From Bacteroidales bacterium (GTDB taxonomy: Bacteria > Bacteroidota > Bacteroidia > Bacteroidales > UBA12170), in assembly GCA_016744655.1 (NCBI GenBank), contig JADGDY010000001.1, forward strand, positions 850 to 64,849: a stretch of DNA of 64,000 nucleotides, written 5' to 3'. Positions 35,512 to 45,889 of the stretch are shown piece after piece (the first letter of the stretch is position 1; each line of letters starts with the position of its first letter). Below the pieces are notes generated by a model. The model was not told the origin of the DNA and did not search any database. It saw only the letters and a list, made by a program, of their open reading frames with translations. The translations under genes were made by a program, and so were the position numbers.

Positions 35512-36038
35512 TTGGTTTTGGGAAGGAAACAGTTTTTCCCTAATTTATTGGAGAATAAAAAAGTGCTTCGAAAGATTGCTTTAATTACTTTCCTTTTATC
35601 ATTGGTGATTGTACTGGTAAAGTCATTAATGCCTGCAATGAACTTAGGAGAAACTCAACACTATTTTCTAAATGTACTGTTGGGCGCTTATACTAGCTTT
35701 ACCCATACATTCTTTATATTCTCAATATTCTGTTTAATCTATATAAGATTCAGCAAAGCAAACTGTATTCTTACTTAGCTGTATATGGAAGAATGAGTTT
35801 AACAAACTATGTTAGTCAGTCTATGATAGGCGTTTTCATCTTTTATGGATATGGCTTAGGGTTGTATAGATTTACGGGAGCAACATGGAGTTTGATTTAT
35901 GGAATTCTCTTCTTCATTCTTCAAGTCAGCTTTAGTCAGTACTGGATGAAAAATCATTATTATGGTCCTTTAGAATGGTTGTGGAGGGCATTAACACAAA
36001 TGGATTTTTCTATTCCATTAAAAAGAAAATCTGATTAA
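35512..36038 (+). pseudogene. DUF418-family membrane protein remnant (5'-truncated and frameshifted)
   Basis: Two short frames in succession form the C-terminal part of a DUF418 protein. The first (35512-35778) encodes membrane helices. The second contains the family signature: GRMSLTNYVSQSMIGVFIFY, then YGLGLYRFTG and the terminal YYGPLEWLWRAL. In the second frame the reading continues upstream without a stop to at least 35700 (LYKIQQSKLYSYLAVYGRMS), so one shift near 35740 joins the two. The usual N-terminal half is missing and only a TTG is available as start. I read it as a decayed gene next to the PUL boundary. Confidence 0.8.
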
Positions 36039-36101
36039 TATCTCTTGTTTATCATTACTATTGCTATTGATTTTATAACTTAGCAAGGTTAAATATACCT
36101 C

Positions 36102-38984
36102 ATGACCTTGAACCTAAGTAAATCATTAATTCTTATATCACTATTGTTTTGTTTGTCTAGTATTGCACAACAGGGTTTTATTGGCACATCAAGTGTCCGT
36201 AATTATTCCCGTTCTGAGATTAATGCGGGTATTCAAAACTGGGGTATCCAACAGGGTGACAATGGGAAAATGTATTTTGCAAATAATTCAGGTCTATTGG
36301 AGTTTGATGGGGTAAACTGGAGGAATTTTCCCATTACAAATAAAGGTTTAGTGAGAAGCCTCTACATTGATGAAAAAGGAATGATATTCTCTGGTGGTTT
36401 TAACGAAATAGGTTATTATCAGAAAAAAGAGAGTGGATTTTTCGATTTTCATTCCATAAAAAAACTCCTCTCCAAAGAAGAAAATGATTTTGATGATGTA
36501 TGGAAAATCACTCCTCATTTAGATGGTATCATCTATCAGTCTTTTTCTCAATTAATGATTTATAGTAATGAAGAGCTGACTATTATCCCTGCTCCTTCTG
36601 AATTTCATTTATCATATTTGGTCAATAATGATTTCTACGTGAATGATATGGAGCAAGGACTACTTCGTTTTGCAATGGGTAAGCTTTTTCCATTAAAAGG
36701 AGCTGAATTACTAAAAGGTAAAGAAATTTGGGGAATCATAGAACATGATGGTAAGATGTTGATATCCACAGCTACCGAAGGTGTTTTTATTTATGATGGT
36801 AATTCAGTTTTACCTTGGGGTTCTGAGGTGAATGAGTTTCTCAAAAAAAATCAGATTTTTTGTTCTTATAAAACAAAATCTGGAGCTTTTGCTTTTGGTA
36901 CTGTTCAAAATGGATTGGTAATTGTAAATGCACAGGGTAAGTTGCTTCAGCATTTGAACATGTCGGATGGATTGCAAAACAATACGATACTCAGTATTGG
37001 TGAAGATAACTTAGGTAATCTTTGGTTGGGTACGGATAAAGGAATAGATTTTGTAGAAATTAGTTCCCCATTAACTAGCATGTCCTATAATTATGGCTTA
37101 GGAACAGGATATGCAGCCATTTATTTTCAAGAAAACCTCTATTTAGGAACCAATCAAGGCTTACAAGTAAAGAAATTGGGAGTATCTATTCAAGATGAAT
37201 TATTAGATAAAAAAATTAGTATCATTCCAGAAACTCAGGGGCAGGTTTGGTCCTTAACCGAAATTGATGGAAGCCTTTTTTGTGGTCATAATTATGGAAC
37301 CTTTATCGTTGAGGACAAACAAGCAAATCAAATTTCTGATGTACAAGGAGGATGGAATTATATTCAAACTCCCAATAACCCAAATAAAGTAATTGGAGGA
37401 ACCTATAGCGGATTAATCTTGTTTGAGAAAATAGAAAACAAGTGGACCTATAAAAAAACCTTGGATGGCTTTTCTGAATCAGCAAGAGATATAGCCTTCG
37501 ATAGTGAGGGGAATTTGTGGATGATGCATGGTTTTAAAGGCGTCTATAGATTTCAGTTAAGTGATGATTATGAATCCATTTTAAATGTAGATTACTTCAA
37601 TTCTACAAATACTAGTCTTGATGAGCAATTATACAGACTGAGTAAATTAGATAACGAAATTTACTTTCTAACAGGAAATGGAGTGGTATCTTATTCCAAG
37701 GAAAAGAATGATTTTGTTTCCGATAGGTTCTTTAATACAAACCTTGAAGATATAGACATTAGAATGATTACTGAGGATGATAATCATAATATTTGGTATG
37801 TAAAGTCAGAGCAATTAGGAGTATTTCGATTAGGTGAGGATGGTAAATACTCGAATGTCACACTCCCGTTTTTAAAACTACAAGGTCAATTTGTAAATGG
37901 ATTCGAATTTGTGAATACCCAAGACCAGAACCATTGTTTAATAGCCACAGAAAATGGATTCGAATATTATTCATTAGACGTACTAAAGGATTACAACCTT
38001 CCATTCAGCTCCTATATAAACCAAATGAGGGTTCATAACCCCGATTCTATCTATTATTATTCAGATTTGGAGGAGACTATCCAGATAGATTTCTCTAATA
38101 ATAACATGGAGTTTACGTTTTCAGCAAACGACTTTGAAAACCCTAAAGATGTTCTCTATGCTACCAAATTAATAGGCTACGAAGAGCAATGGTCAGGTTG
38201 GGACACCAGAAACACTAAAGAGTACACCAATCTTTTTGAAGGAAATTACACATTCCTTGTAAAAAGCAAAAACCTTTATGGTATCACCAGCACACCAAAA
38301 GAATTTAATTTCACAGTTTCTCCACCTTATTATCGCTCAGTTTTAGCTTTTATCATTTATTTTATTGCTTTTTTAATTCTGCTTTTTATTCTTTTCATCA
38401 TTATTAATAAAAGATTAAAAACAGCAAAAAGAAAGCATGAAGAAGAGCAAGCTCGAATATTTAAAAGAAAAGAAGCAGAACTACAGAAAGAAGCTTTACA
38501 AGCAGAAAAAGAGTTGATAAAAATGCGAAATGATAAGCTTAGACTCAGTATTAAGCTAAAAAATAAGGAATTGGTAAACTCTACCTATGAAACTATTCAC
38601 AAAAATGAAATCCTTATACAGCTGATAAATGAGCTTAAGGAAATTAGTAATAAAGTGACCAGCGAAGAGAATAAACATCAGCTCAAAATGATGTTAAAGC
38701 GAATCAGAAAAGAGATTAATAGCGATAAACAATGGCATGTTTTCGAAACCAACTTCGAAAGTGTACATGAGGAGTTCTTGAAGAGAATAAAAACCGCATT
38801 CCCTGCCTTATCGCCCCGTGAGCTTAAATTATGTGCTTATCTTAGAATGAATAAATCGAGCAAAGAAATCTCGCTCCTTATGAATATCTCCGTGAGAGGA
38901 GTAGAGATTAGTAGATACCGCCTTAGAAAAAAATTGGAACTCGATAGAGAAATGAATTTGACTGAGTTTATCCTCAAATTTTAA
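36102..38984 (+). CDS. PUL regulator: propeller sensor - Y_Y_Y - TM - LuxR-type HTH
   Basis: The 960-residue protein is a one-component transmembrane regulator. A signal-like N-terminus (ILISLLFCLSSIAQ) is followed by about 620 residues of two-component-regulator-propeller repeats (recurring WGIxxxxDGKMxxx and GNLWLGT units). A Y_Y_Y domain follows near residues 666-740 (LFEGNYTFLVKSKNLYG), a transmembrane helix at about 744-770, a coiled coil, and a C-terminal HTH of the LuxR type near residues 900-945 (LSPRELKLCAYLRM, SKEISLLMNISVRGVEISR). There is no histidine kinase or receiver. It resembles SusR-like sensors that bind periplasmic oligosaccharide and activate the adjacent susCD. It directly precedes the laminarin-type genes, so beta-glucan fragments are the likely signal. 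Confidence 0.9.
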   Translation: MTLNLSKSLILISLLFCLSSIAQQGFIGTSSVRNYSRSEINAGIQNWGIQQGDNGKMYFANNSGLLEFDGVNWRNFPITNKGLVRSLYIDEKGMIFSGGFNEIGYYQKKESGFFDFHSIKKLLSKEENDFDDVWKITPHLDGIIYQSFSQLMIYSNEELTIIPAPSEFHLSYLVNNDFYVNDMEQGLLRFAMGKLFPLKGAELLKGKEIWGIIEHDGKMLISTATEGVFIYDGNSVLPWGSEVNEFLKKNQIFCSYKTKSGAFAFGTVQNGLVIVNAQGKLLQHLNMSDGLQNNTILSIGEDNLGNLWLGTDKGIDFVEISSPLTSMSYNYGLGTGYAAIYFQENLYLGTNQGLQVKKLGVSIQDELLDKKISIIPETQGQVWSLTEIDGSLFCGHNYGTFIVEDKQANQISDVQGGWNYIQTPNNPNKVIGGTYSGLILFEKIENKWTYKKTLDGFSESARDIAFDSEGNLWMMHGFKGVYRFQLSDDYESILNVDYFNSTNTSLDEQLYRLSKLDNEIYFLTGNGVVSYSKEKNDFVSDRFFNTNLEDIDIRMITEDDNHNIWYVKSEQLGVFRLGEDGKYSNVTLPFLKLQGQFVNGFEFVNTQDQNHCLIATENGFEYYSLDVLKDYNLPFSSYINQMRVHNPDSIYYYSDLEETIQIDFSNNNMEFTFSANDFENPKDVLYATKLIGYEEQWSGWDTRNTKEYTNLFEGNYTFLVKSKNLYGITSTPKEFNFTVSPPYYRSVLAFIIYFIAFLILLFILFIIINKRLKTAKRKHEEEQARIFKRKEAELQKEALQAEKELIKMRNDKLRLSIKLKNKELVNSTYETIHKNEILIQLINELKEISNKVTSEENKHQLKMMLKRIRKEINSDKQWHVFETNFESVHEEFLKRIKTAFPALSPRELKLCAYLRMNKSSKEISLLMNISVRGVEISRYRLRKKLELDREMNLTEFILKF

Positions 38985-39250
38985 CATTTTACCCCCTGGT
39001 TTGAAAAATATCATTTGATGTAGTAAGTAATTACACTTAAGTAGTTTTATATATATCTAATATTCAGAATTATAATGTTTGATATGATGAGTATTTGATG
39101 TAGTTAAAAACATCTGTGATGTATTTTTGATGAAGCTGTTTTTTTGATTTTCCCTCCTCTTGCTACTAATTTCGCAATCGATTGTTATAGAAATTTTTAA
39201 CAAATCAATAATTTTTTCTTAAAAATCAAAATTAAATTAAAACCAATCGT

Positions 39251-42200
39251 ATGAAAAAAGTTTTACTAGTAGTTTTTACTCTAATAATGACTCTTGGAAT
39301 GCAAGCCCAAAACATTTCAGTAAGCGGTAGAGTGTTTGCTGAAGGAGATGATTTGGGACTTCCTGGAGCTACCATATTAGAGAAAGGAACCACCAATGGA
39401 GTTCTTACCGATTTTGACGGTAACTATTCCATCAGTGTTAGTCCAGATGCAGTTTTGGTATTCTCCTTTGTGGGAATGGCCGGACAAGAAATTGCCGTTG
39501 AAGGCAAAATCGAAATTAATGTTACTCTATCTAATTCTACTACTCTTGATGAGGTAGTAGTTATTGGTTATGGTAAGATTAAAAAGAAAGATGTTACAGG
39601 TGCGATTTCACAAATGGATTCAAAGGTTATCGATGAATTGAAACCTATTAAAGTGGAACAAGCCTTACAAGGTACCATGGCCGGTGTGAATGTAACCAGT
39701 CAATCTGGTGCTCCTGGAGCTGGATTAGATATCCGTATTAGAGGAGTCTCTACCAATGGAGATGCTTCTCCGCAAGTAATTATCGACGGATACATTGGAG
39801 ATTTAAATACCATTAATCCTAGCGATATCGAAAGCATTACTGTGCTTAAAGATGCTCAAGCTGCTATTTATGGAACTACTGGTGCCAATGGTATCATACT
39901 AGTAACAACCAAGAAAGGTAAAAAAGGCTCACCTACTCGTATTACTTTTAATTCTTCTTTTGGTATTCAAGAAACAAGCCAAAAAATTGGTGTTTTAGAT
40001 GCTACTGAATACGCAGCCATCGTCAATGAAAGTTATGCTGCAAATGGGCAAACGATTCCATTTCCAGATATCTCTGGTTTAGGTCAAGGTACCAATTGGC
40101 AAAATGAGCTTTTTCAAACAGCTCCTATCTTTGATAATAATATTAGTATTATGGGCGGCTCAGAGAAAGTTACTTATAGTTTAAGTGCATCTGATTTGAG
40201 TCAAGAAGGTATCATTGGTGGAGACAAAACTGGTTATGATAGAAGTACAGCAAGAATGAGTATGGGTGCTGATTTATATAAATGGCTAAAATTTAATTCT
40301 TCTCTTACATATACACATATCAACAGAAAATCTATTAATGATTTTGGTTTAGGTTCTGTATTATTCAATGCTCTAAATATGCCTTCAGTATATCCTGTAT
40401 ATGATGAATCAGGCAGTCATTATTTAGCTCCAACTGACCTAGGTATTGAGGTTATTAACCCCATGGCTCAAATTGAGAATACTTATAATGACTATTACCT
40501 AAACAAGTTTAATGGTAATGCCAGTCTGAATGCCACTTTTGCTAAATATTTCACTGCCACAACTCGTATCGGATTTAATACGACTAACACTAATTACAAA
40601 TCATTTTCTAAAATGGTTGATTATGGTGGAAAAGTATTTGATATCACAAGAAGCAGTGTTTATCAATCTAAAGATAATTTTAATGATTATACTTTTGATG
40701 CATTTGCTACCTACGAAAGAACATTTGAAGAAAAACACCACATAACTGCTACCATTGGTACAACAGTATTTAAAACTTGGGGTAATAACTTAAATGGTAC
40801 TGGATATGACGTTCCTAACAATTCTTGGGAGTTTGCTGATATCAGTTTAGCCAATGGAGTTAGCGAAGCTAAATCTACAGGCTCTTATGTTTTCGACCAA
40901 AGAAGACTTTCTTATTTTGCAAGAGTTCAATATGATTATCTAGGTAAATATTTAGTATCTGCAATGTTTCGTCGTGATGCTTCAACACGTTTTGGACCAG
41001 ATAATGCAGCAGCATATTTCCCATCCGCAACAGCAGGTTGGATTATCTCTGATGAAGATTTTATGAAAGACGTCAACAATGTTGACCTCCTTAAACTAAG
41101 AGCAAGTTATGGTATTTTAGGTTCCGATAAAATTCCTGATTATCAGTATTTAGCTCAGCTTACAGGTGAAGGTACCTATGTATTCGACAATCAATTGATT
41201 TATGGAATGGCAATGGGACCACTTCCTAATCCAGGTATCAAATGGGAACAATCTAAACAACTAGATGTTGGATTCGATATGAGTTTCTTCAAGGATAAAC
41301 TAGATTTCACTGCCGATTATTATAACAAGACTACAGCAAACCTTCTAATTAGTAATATTCCAGTTTCTGGTATTTTAGGTATTACTGCTCCTGGTGCTTC
41401 TGGCCCTACAGTTAATGCTGGTACTGTAAGAAATAAAGGTTTCGAATTTGCAGTAGGATATAGAGGTGAAATTGTTGAAGGATTAAGCTTCAATCTTAAC
41501 TATAATGTGACAACTATCAATAACGAAGTATTAGAAGTAAATAATGGTACTGGTTTTATCGAAGGTGGCTCATTTGGCGTAGGTCAACCTGCTCCATCAA
41601 GAATGCAAGAAGGCTTACCAATTGGTTATTTCTATGGTTACGAAACCGATGGTATTTTCCAAACACAAGCCGAAGTTGATGCACATCCAAGTCAAATTGC
41701 TCTAGGTGCCGATGCTCAAACTGGTGATATCAGATTTAAAGATTTAAATGGTGATGGTGTTTTAAATACTAATGACAGAACAAACCTTGGAAACCCAATT
41801 CCTGACGTAATTATGGGATTTAATATGTCTTTTAAATATAAAGGACTCGACCTTTCTGTTTTTACTTATGCTTCTTTAGGAAACGAAATTGTTAGAAATT
41901 ACGAACGTGCTCAGCCAAATGTAAATCGCATGGATTATATCCTTGACAGATGGACAGGAGCAGGAACTAGTAACGAAGTTCCAAGAGTAACAACAGCTGC
42001 TACAGCAAATAATATCTTCTCTGATTTCTATGTAGAGGATGGTTCATATTTCAGAATTCAAAAAGTACAATTAGGTTATGTGATTCCTCAAAGATGGACT
42101 GAAAAAATACATATTAGAGAATTTAGAATCTTTGGTTCTATAGATAATCTTTGGACACTAACAAATTATTCTGGATACGATCCTGCCGCATCAAGTGGAG

Positions 42201-42280
42201 CGCCAATTGGTGCTGGAATTGACTATGGAGTATACCCAGCTTCTAGAATTTATACTGTTGGATTTAGCCTTAACTTATAA
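39251..42280 (+). CDS. susC: SusC/RagA-family TonB-dependent outer-membrane transporter
   Basis: The 1009-residue protein has a signal peptide (VLLVVFTLIMTLGMQAQ), a carboxypeptidase-regulatory-like N-terminal domain (GLPGATILEKGTTNGVLTDF), a TonB-box-like region (TLDEVVVIGYG), the plug domain (IRIRGVSTNGDASPQVIIDG, DAQAAIYGTTGANGIILVTT) and a beta-barrel finishing at the C-terminus with YTVGFSLNL. It is the standard SusC size for glucan import and forms the first gene of the PUL transport unit, with susD 11 bases downstream. It is upstream of two GH16 enzymes, so laminarin oligosaccharides are the likely cargo. The 266-base leader before it shows no clear consensus promoter. Confidence 0.97.
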   Translation: MKKVLLVVFTLIMTLGMQAQNISVSGRVFAEGDDLGLPGATILEKGTTNGVLTDFDGNYSISVSPDAVLVFSFVGMAGQEIAVEGKIEINVTLSNSTTLDEVVVIGYGKIKKKDVTGAISQMDSKVIDELKPIKVEQALQGTMAGVNVTSQSGAPGAGLDIRIRGVSTNGDASPQVIIDGYIGDLNTINPSDIESITVLKDAQAAIYGTTGANGIILVTTKKGKKGSPTRITFNSSFGIQETSQKIGVLDATEYAAIVNESYAANGQTIPFPDISGLGQGTNWQNELFQTAPIFDNNISIMGGSEKVTYSLSASDLSQEGIIGGDKTGYDRSTARMSMGADLYKWLKFNSSLTYTHINRKSINDFGLGSVLFNALNMPSVYPVYDESGSHYLAPTDLGIEVINPMAQIENTYNDYYLNKFNGNASLNATFAKYFTATTRIGFNTTNTNYKSFSKMVDYGGKVFDITRSSVYQSKDNFNDYTFDAFATYERTFEEKHHITATIGTTVFKTWGNNLNGTGYDVPNNSWEFADISLANGVSEAKSTGSYVFDQRRLSYFARVQYDYLGKYLVSAMFRRDASTRFGPDNAAAYFPSATAGWIISDEDFMKDVNNVDLLKLRASYGILGSDKIPDYQYLAQLTGEGTYVFDNQLIYGMAMGPLPNPGIKWEQSKQLDVGFDMSFFKDKLDFTADYYNKTTANLLISNIPVSGILGITAPGASGPTVNAGTVRNKGFEFAVGYRGEIVEGLSFNLNYNVTTINNEVLEVNNGTGFIEGGSFGVGQPAPSRMQEGLPIGYFYGYETDGIFQTQAEVDAHPSQIALGADAQTGDIRFKDLNGDGVLNTNDRTNLGNPIPDVIMGFNMSFKYKGLDLSVFTYASLGNEIVRNYERAQPNVNRMDYILDRWTGAGTSNEVPRVTTAATANNIFSDFYVEDGSYFRIQKVQLGYVIPQRWTEKIHIREFRIFGSIDNLWTLTNYSGYDPAASSGAPIGAGIDYGVYPASRIYTVGFSLNL

Positions 42281-42291
42281 AACTTAATACA

Positions 42292-43776
42292 ATGAAAAAT
42301 ATATTATATAAAACAATCATGATTTTAGGGTTTGTAGGTTTTGTCTTAACTATAAACTCTTGTTCCAACGACTTTGTTGAGCAAAGTCCTCAATATTCAA
42401 TCGACTCTGAAAACTACTTTAATTCTGAAAATGATTATTACTTGGCATTAGTTGCTGCTTATGATTTGTTGCAACCTACTTACCAAAATGTAATTGTTGG
42501 TGAAATCGCTTCAGATAATACCTATTGTGGTGGTGAAAGTCCTACAGATGTAATAGGCTGGCAGCAAATAGATGATATGATTCACACTCCTGTGAATTCT
42601 AATTTGCATGAAATCTGGTCTTTGATGTTTGCTGGTGTTCAGCGCTGTAATTACTTTATGGAGTATAAAGATAAAACTAGTTTCGAAGGTAAAGATGTGA
42701 TGATAGGAGAAATTAAATTCCTAAGAGCATACTACCACTTTGAATTAGTAAAATGGTTTGGTGGTATTCCTATGAAAGTTAATGAACGTTTCCAATTAGG
42801 AGATGAGACATCAATTCCTCGTTCCTCTAAAGAAGCTGTATATGCTCAAATTGAAGCAGACCTTCTTGCTGCAATTGAGGTTTTACCAGATGTACCACAA
42901 CAGCAAATGAGAGCTACAAAAGGAGCTGCTTATGCACTTCTTGGAAAAGCTTATTTATACCAAGATAAATTCACTGAGGCTGCTAATGCTTTTGAGGAGG
43001 TTATCAAAAATGGAAATTACACTTTAATTGAAGATTATAACTCTATTTTCGAGCATGAAGGTGAAAATGGTTCGGAGTCAGTATTCGAAGTTCAGTATAC
43101 CGAAATAGAAGGTGCTAGTTTCGATTGTCTGCAATGTTCTGAAGGGAATGTAGCGGTTGGTTTTAGTGGTGTTAGAGGTTACGACGGAGACTTATTTACT
43201 CCTGGTTTTAGCTTTAATGTTCCTACCCCAGAAGCTGCTGGTATTTATGAAGAAGGCGACCAAAGAGATGCCGTTACAATTTTAGATATCGTTGCATGGT
43301 CTGATTCTACTGGTGCTTCATATACTACAGGAAATGAACATACAGGTTACTTCAACAGAAAGTATATCCCTCGTAAAAGAGGTGCAGATGCTGCAGGTGA
43401 CCAAAACTTGACCAATCCTAATAACTATAGAGCTATCAGATATTCCGATGTTTTATTAATGGCTGCTGAAGCTAATAATAGAGGTGGTCTTTCAGATGCT
43501 ACAGCGCAAGATTATTTAAACCAAGTGAGAAGAAGAGCATTTGGAAATAATGACCACGACATCAATTTGTCAGGCGCTGAATTAACAGAAGCTATTTATC
43601 AAGAACGTAGAATGGAATTATTAGGTGAAGGACATCGTTTCTTCGACTTAGTAAGAACTGGACAAGCAGCTGAAAAAATCGATGGTTTTGTAGTTGGCAA
43701 ACATGAGATATTCCCTATTCCTCTTGAGGAAATTGAATTCTCAACTGGCAATTGGTCTCAAAACCCTAATTATTAA
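42292..43776 (+). CDS. susD: SusD/RagB-family outer-membrane lipoprotein
   Basis: The 494-residue protein has a lipoprotein signal with the cysteine at residue 24 (INSC). The SusD fold is recognisable from FLRAYYHFELVKWFGGIP, GAAYALLGKAYLYQDKFTEA (a TPR-like helix pair) and the C-terminal EAIYQERRMELLGEGHRFFDLVRTG block. SusD closes over the SusC barrel and captures oligosaccharides at the cell surface. It follows susC by 11 bases. Specificity is not readable from the sequence, but the neighbourhood points to beta-1,3-glucan. Confidence 0.97.
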   Translation: MKNILYKTIMILGFVGFVLTINSCSNDFVEQSPQYSIDSENYFNSENDYYLALVAAYDLLQPTYQNVIVGEIASDNTYCGGESPTDVIGWQQIDDMIHTPVNSNLHEIWSLMFAGVQRCNYFMEYKDKTSFEGKDVMIGEIKFLRAYYHFELVKWFGGIPMKVNERFQLGDETSIPRSSKEAVYAQIEADLLAAIEVLPDVPQQQMRATKGAAYALLGKAYLYQDKFTEAANAFEEVIKNGNYTLIEDYNSIFEHEGENGSESVFEVQYTEIEGASFDCLQCSEGNVAVGFSGVRGYDGDLFTPGFSFNVPTPEAAGIYEEGDQRDAVTILDIVAWSDSTGASYTTGNEHTGYFNRKYIPRKRGADAAGDQNLTNPNNYRAIRYSDVLLMAAEANNRGGLSDATAQDYLNQVRRRAFGNNDHDINLSGAELTEAIYQERRMELLGEGHRFFDLVRTGQAAEKIDGFVVGKHEIFPIPLEEIEFSTGNWSQNPNY

Positions 43777-43793
43777 TATAAAACTCAAGAAAA

Positions 43794-45878
43794 ATGAAGA
43801 TACTTAAAAATATATTGAGTTTCATCCTCCTTATTGCTGTTTCAACAGCATGTGTAAAGGATGATCCAACTTATAGCTTGGACAATATCCAAGCTCCTTC
43901 TAAGCTTGAAATCATGTTCGATGTAACACAAGATAATTCGGGTTTAGTTACTGTTCTTCCATCTGCCGAGGGTGTGACTTCTTATAGCGTACTTTTTGGT
44001 GATGTAGAAAACGAAATGCCAACTACTTTTGACCTTGGTGAAGCAATTACTCATGTTTATTCCGAGGGGAACTATAATGTAAGTGTTACAGCTATTGGTT
44101 TAACAGGATTAAGTGCAAAAGCAGAACAAGCATTAACTGTTAGCTTCAAGGCTCCAGAAAACCTAGTGGTTACCCTTACTCCTGACCAAGTGAACCCAAG
44201 TATTATTGATGTATCAGCTACTGCAGATATGGCATCAATCATAGATATTTATTTTGGAGATATAGAAAACGAAACTCCTGTTAGCATTTTACCTGGAGAA
44301 TCTACACAACATACTTATGCTGAACCAGGTGATTATGAATTAAAAGTAATTGCTAAAAATTCTGGTGCTGCTACTACTGAATATACTGAAATATTAAGTA
44401 TATCAGCGGCAAGTGATCCTATAGCACTCCCTATTGATTTCGAATCATTCACTATAAATTATGCTTTTTCAGATTTTGGTGGTGTCACATCAACTGTAAT
44501 TGACAATCCTGATGTTTCAGGTATTAATACCAGTGATAAAGTAGGTCATTCTTTCAAGTCTGCAGGTGCAGAAACTTGGGGAGGTAGCTTATTGACTCTT
44601 GGAGAACCTATCGACTTCTCAGCAGGTCAACTATTTAAAGTAAAAGTTTGGTCACCAAAAGCTGGAGCCATTGTTAAACTAAAAGTTGAAAACCTAGATA
44701 GTGGTGATATTGCTTACGAAATGGATGCCACAACTACTACTTCTAACGAATGGGAAGAATTAGTTTATGATTTCTCTGGAATAGATGATTCTCAAAGCTA
44801 TCAGAAAATTGTGATATTCTTCGATTTTGATAATGTTGGAGATGATTCAGATTATTATTTCGATGATATCAAACTTGGTTCAGCTGCTCCATCAACTGGT
44901 TTAGTGGGTACTTGGAAAATGGCTGCTGAAGCTGGTTCTTTAGGCGTAGGTCCTGGACAAGGTGATATCTCTTGGTGGGCAATAGATGATGCAGGAGTAA
45001 GTGATAGAGCTTGTTTCTTCGACGATGAATATGTGTTCTCAGCAAATGGTAGCTTTAGCAATGTTTTAGGTGCCGACACATGGGTAGAAACATGGCAAGG
45101 TGTTGAAGCAGACGGATGTAATACTCCTGTTTCTCCTCATGATGGTTCTGCTGCTGCAACATATAATTATGATGAGGCTGCTGGAACAGTTATGCTTAAT
45201 GGAATTGGTGCTTATCTTGGAATACCAAAAGCACATAATGATGGTGAATTGGCTAGCCCTGCTGATGCTCCTGAATCCATTACCTATATCATTGAAGTTC
45301 AAGATGGTGGTAATACCATGATTATAGATATTGAAGCTGGAGCAGGCGTTTGGTGGAGATATAAGTTAGTAAAAGAAGGTGGTGGTGGAGAACCCTCTCC
45401 AATATCTGGTACTTGGCAAATGGCTCCAGAAGCTGGTTCTTTAGGTGTTGGACCAGGTCAAGGCGATGTTTCTTGGTGGTCAATAGATGATGCTGGAATT
45501 TCTGATCGTGGATGTTTTTTCGATGATACATATGTTTTTAATGATAATGGTACATTCAATAATGTTCTAGGTTCTGAAACATGGGTAGAAGCTTGGCAAG
45601 GAATTGAAGCTGATGGTTGTGGAGCTCCAGTAGCCCCTCACGATGGTTCAAATGCTGCAACATTTACTTATGATGAAGGAGCGGGTACTATTACATTATC
45701 TGGTGTAGGAGCCTATTTAGGTATTCCTAAAGCCAATAATAGTGAAGAGCTTACTAGCCCTGAAGAAGCACCTGAATCAATAAGCTATATCGTTGAATTA
45801 CAAGATGCCAATACAATGATGGTAGATATTGAAGCTGGCGAAGGTGTATGGTGGAGATATAAACTGGTTAAACTTTAA
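43794..45878 (+). CDS. Surface glycan-binding lipoprotein with two PKD-like domains, a CBM-like domain and a C-terminal tandem repeat
   Basis: The 694-residue lipoprotein (cysteine at residue 20) sits in the SusE/F position. PKD-like domains cover about residues 32-120 and 121-205. A beta-sandwich module at about 209-362 (DFESFTINYAFSDFGG, IDNPDVSGINTSDKVG, IVIFFDFDNVGDDSDYYFDD) is closely related to two modules of the T9SS-secreted protein at 49257. Then a 155-160-residue unit occurs twice, at 369-527 and 537-694, joined by a glycine linker. Each unit contains WKMAAEAGSLGVGPGQGD or its variant, DRACFFDDEYVF, TWQGVEADGC and GVWWRYKLVK. Many aromatic residues suggest glycan contacts. It presumably binds laminarin at the surface. 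Confidence 0.85.
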   Translation: MKILKNILSFILLIAVSTACVKDDPTYSLDNIQAPSKLEIMFDVTQDNSGLVTVLPSAEGVTSYSVLFGDVENEMPTTFDLGEAITHVYSEGNYNVSVTAIGLTGLSAKAEQALTVSFKAPENLVVTLTPDQVNPSIIDVSATADMASIIDIYFGDIENETPVSILPGESTQHTYAEPGDYELKVIAKNSGAATTEYTEILSISAASDPIALPIDFESFTINYAFSDFGGVTSTVIDNPDVSGINTSDKVGHSFKSAGAETWGGSLLTLGEPIDFSAGQLFKVKVWSPKAGAIVKLKVENLDSGDIAYEMDATTTTSNEWEELVYDFSGIDDSQSYQKIVIFFDFDNVGDDSDYYFDDIKLGSAAPSTGLVGTWKMAAEAGSLGVGPGQGDISWWAIDDAGVSDRACFFDDEYVFSANGSFSNVLGADTWVETWQGVEADGCNTPVSPHDGSAAATYNYDEAAGTVMLNGIGAYLGIPKAHNDGELASPADAPESITYIIEVQDGGNTMIIDIEAGAGVWWRYKLVKEGGGGEPSPISGTWQMAPEAGSLGVGPGQGDVSWWSIDDAGISDRGCFFDDTYVFNDNGTFNNVLGSETWVEAWQGIEADGCGAPVAPHDGSNAATFTYDEGAGTITLSGVGAYLGIPKANNSEELTSPEEAPESISYIVELQDANTMMVDIEAGEGVWWRYKLVKL
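44898..45878 (+). repeat. Tandem domain duplication inside the 694-aa surface protein
   Basis: Two in-frame units, 44898-45374 and 45402-45875, encode very similar 155-160-residue domains. Long blocks are nearly identical in protein (GSLGVGPGQGD, GAYLGIPKA, GVWWRYKLVK). The DNA has drifted, so the copy is not recent. A 28-base linker coding mostly glycine separates them. Confidence 0.85.
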
Positions 45879-45889
45879 AAACAAAAGTG

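Noticed and set aside
35512-36038. Two separate small membrane-protein genes
   Set aside because: The frames join into one DUF418 C-terminus when a single shift is allowed, so they are parts of one decayed gene.
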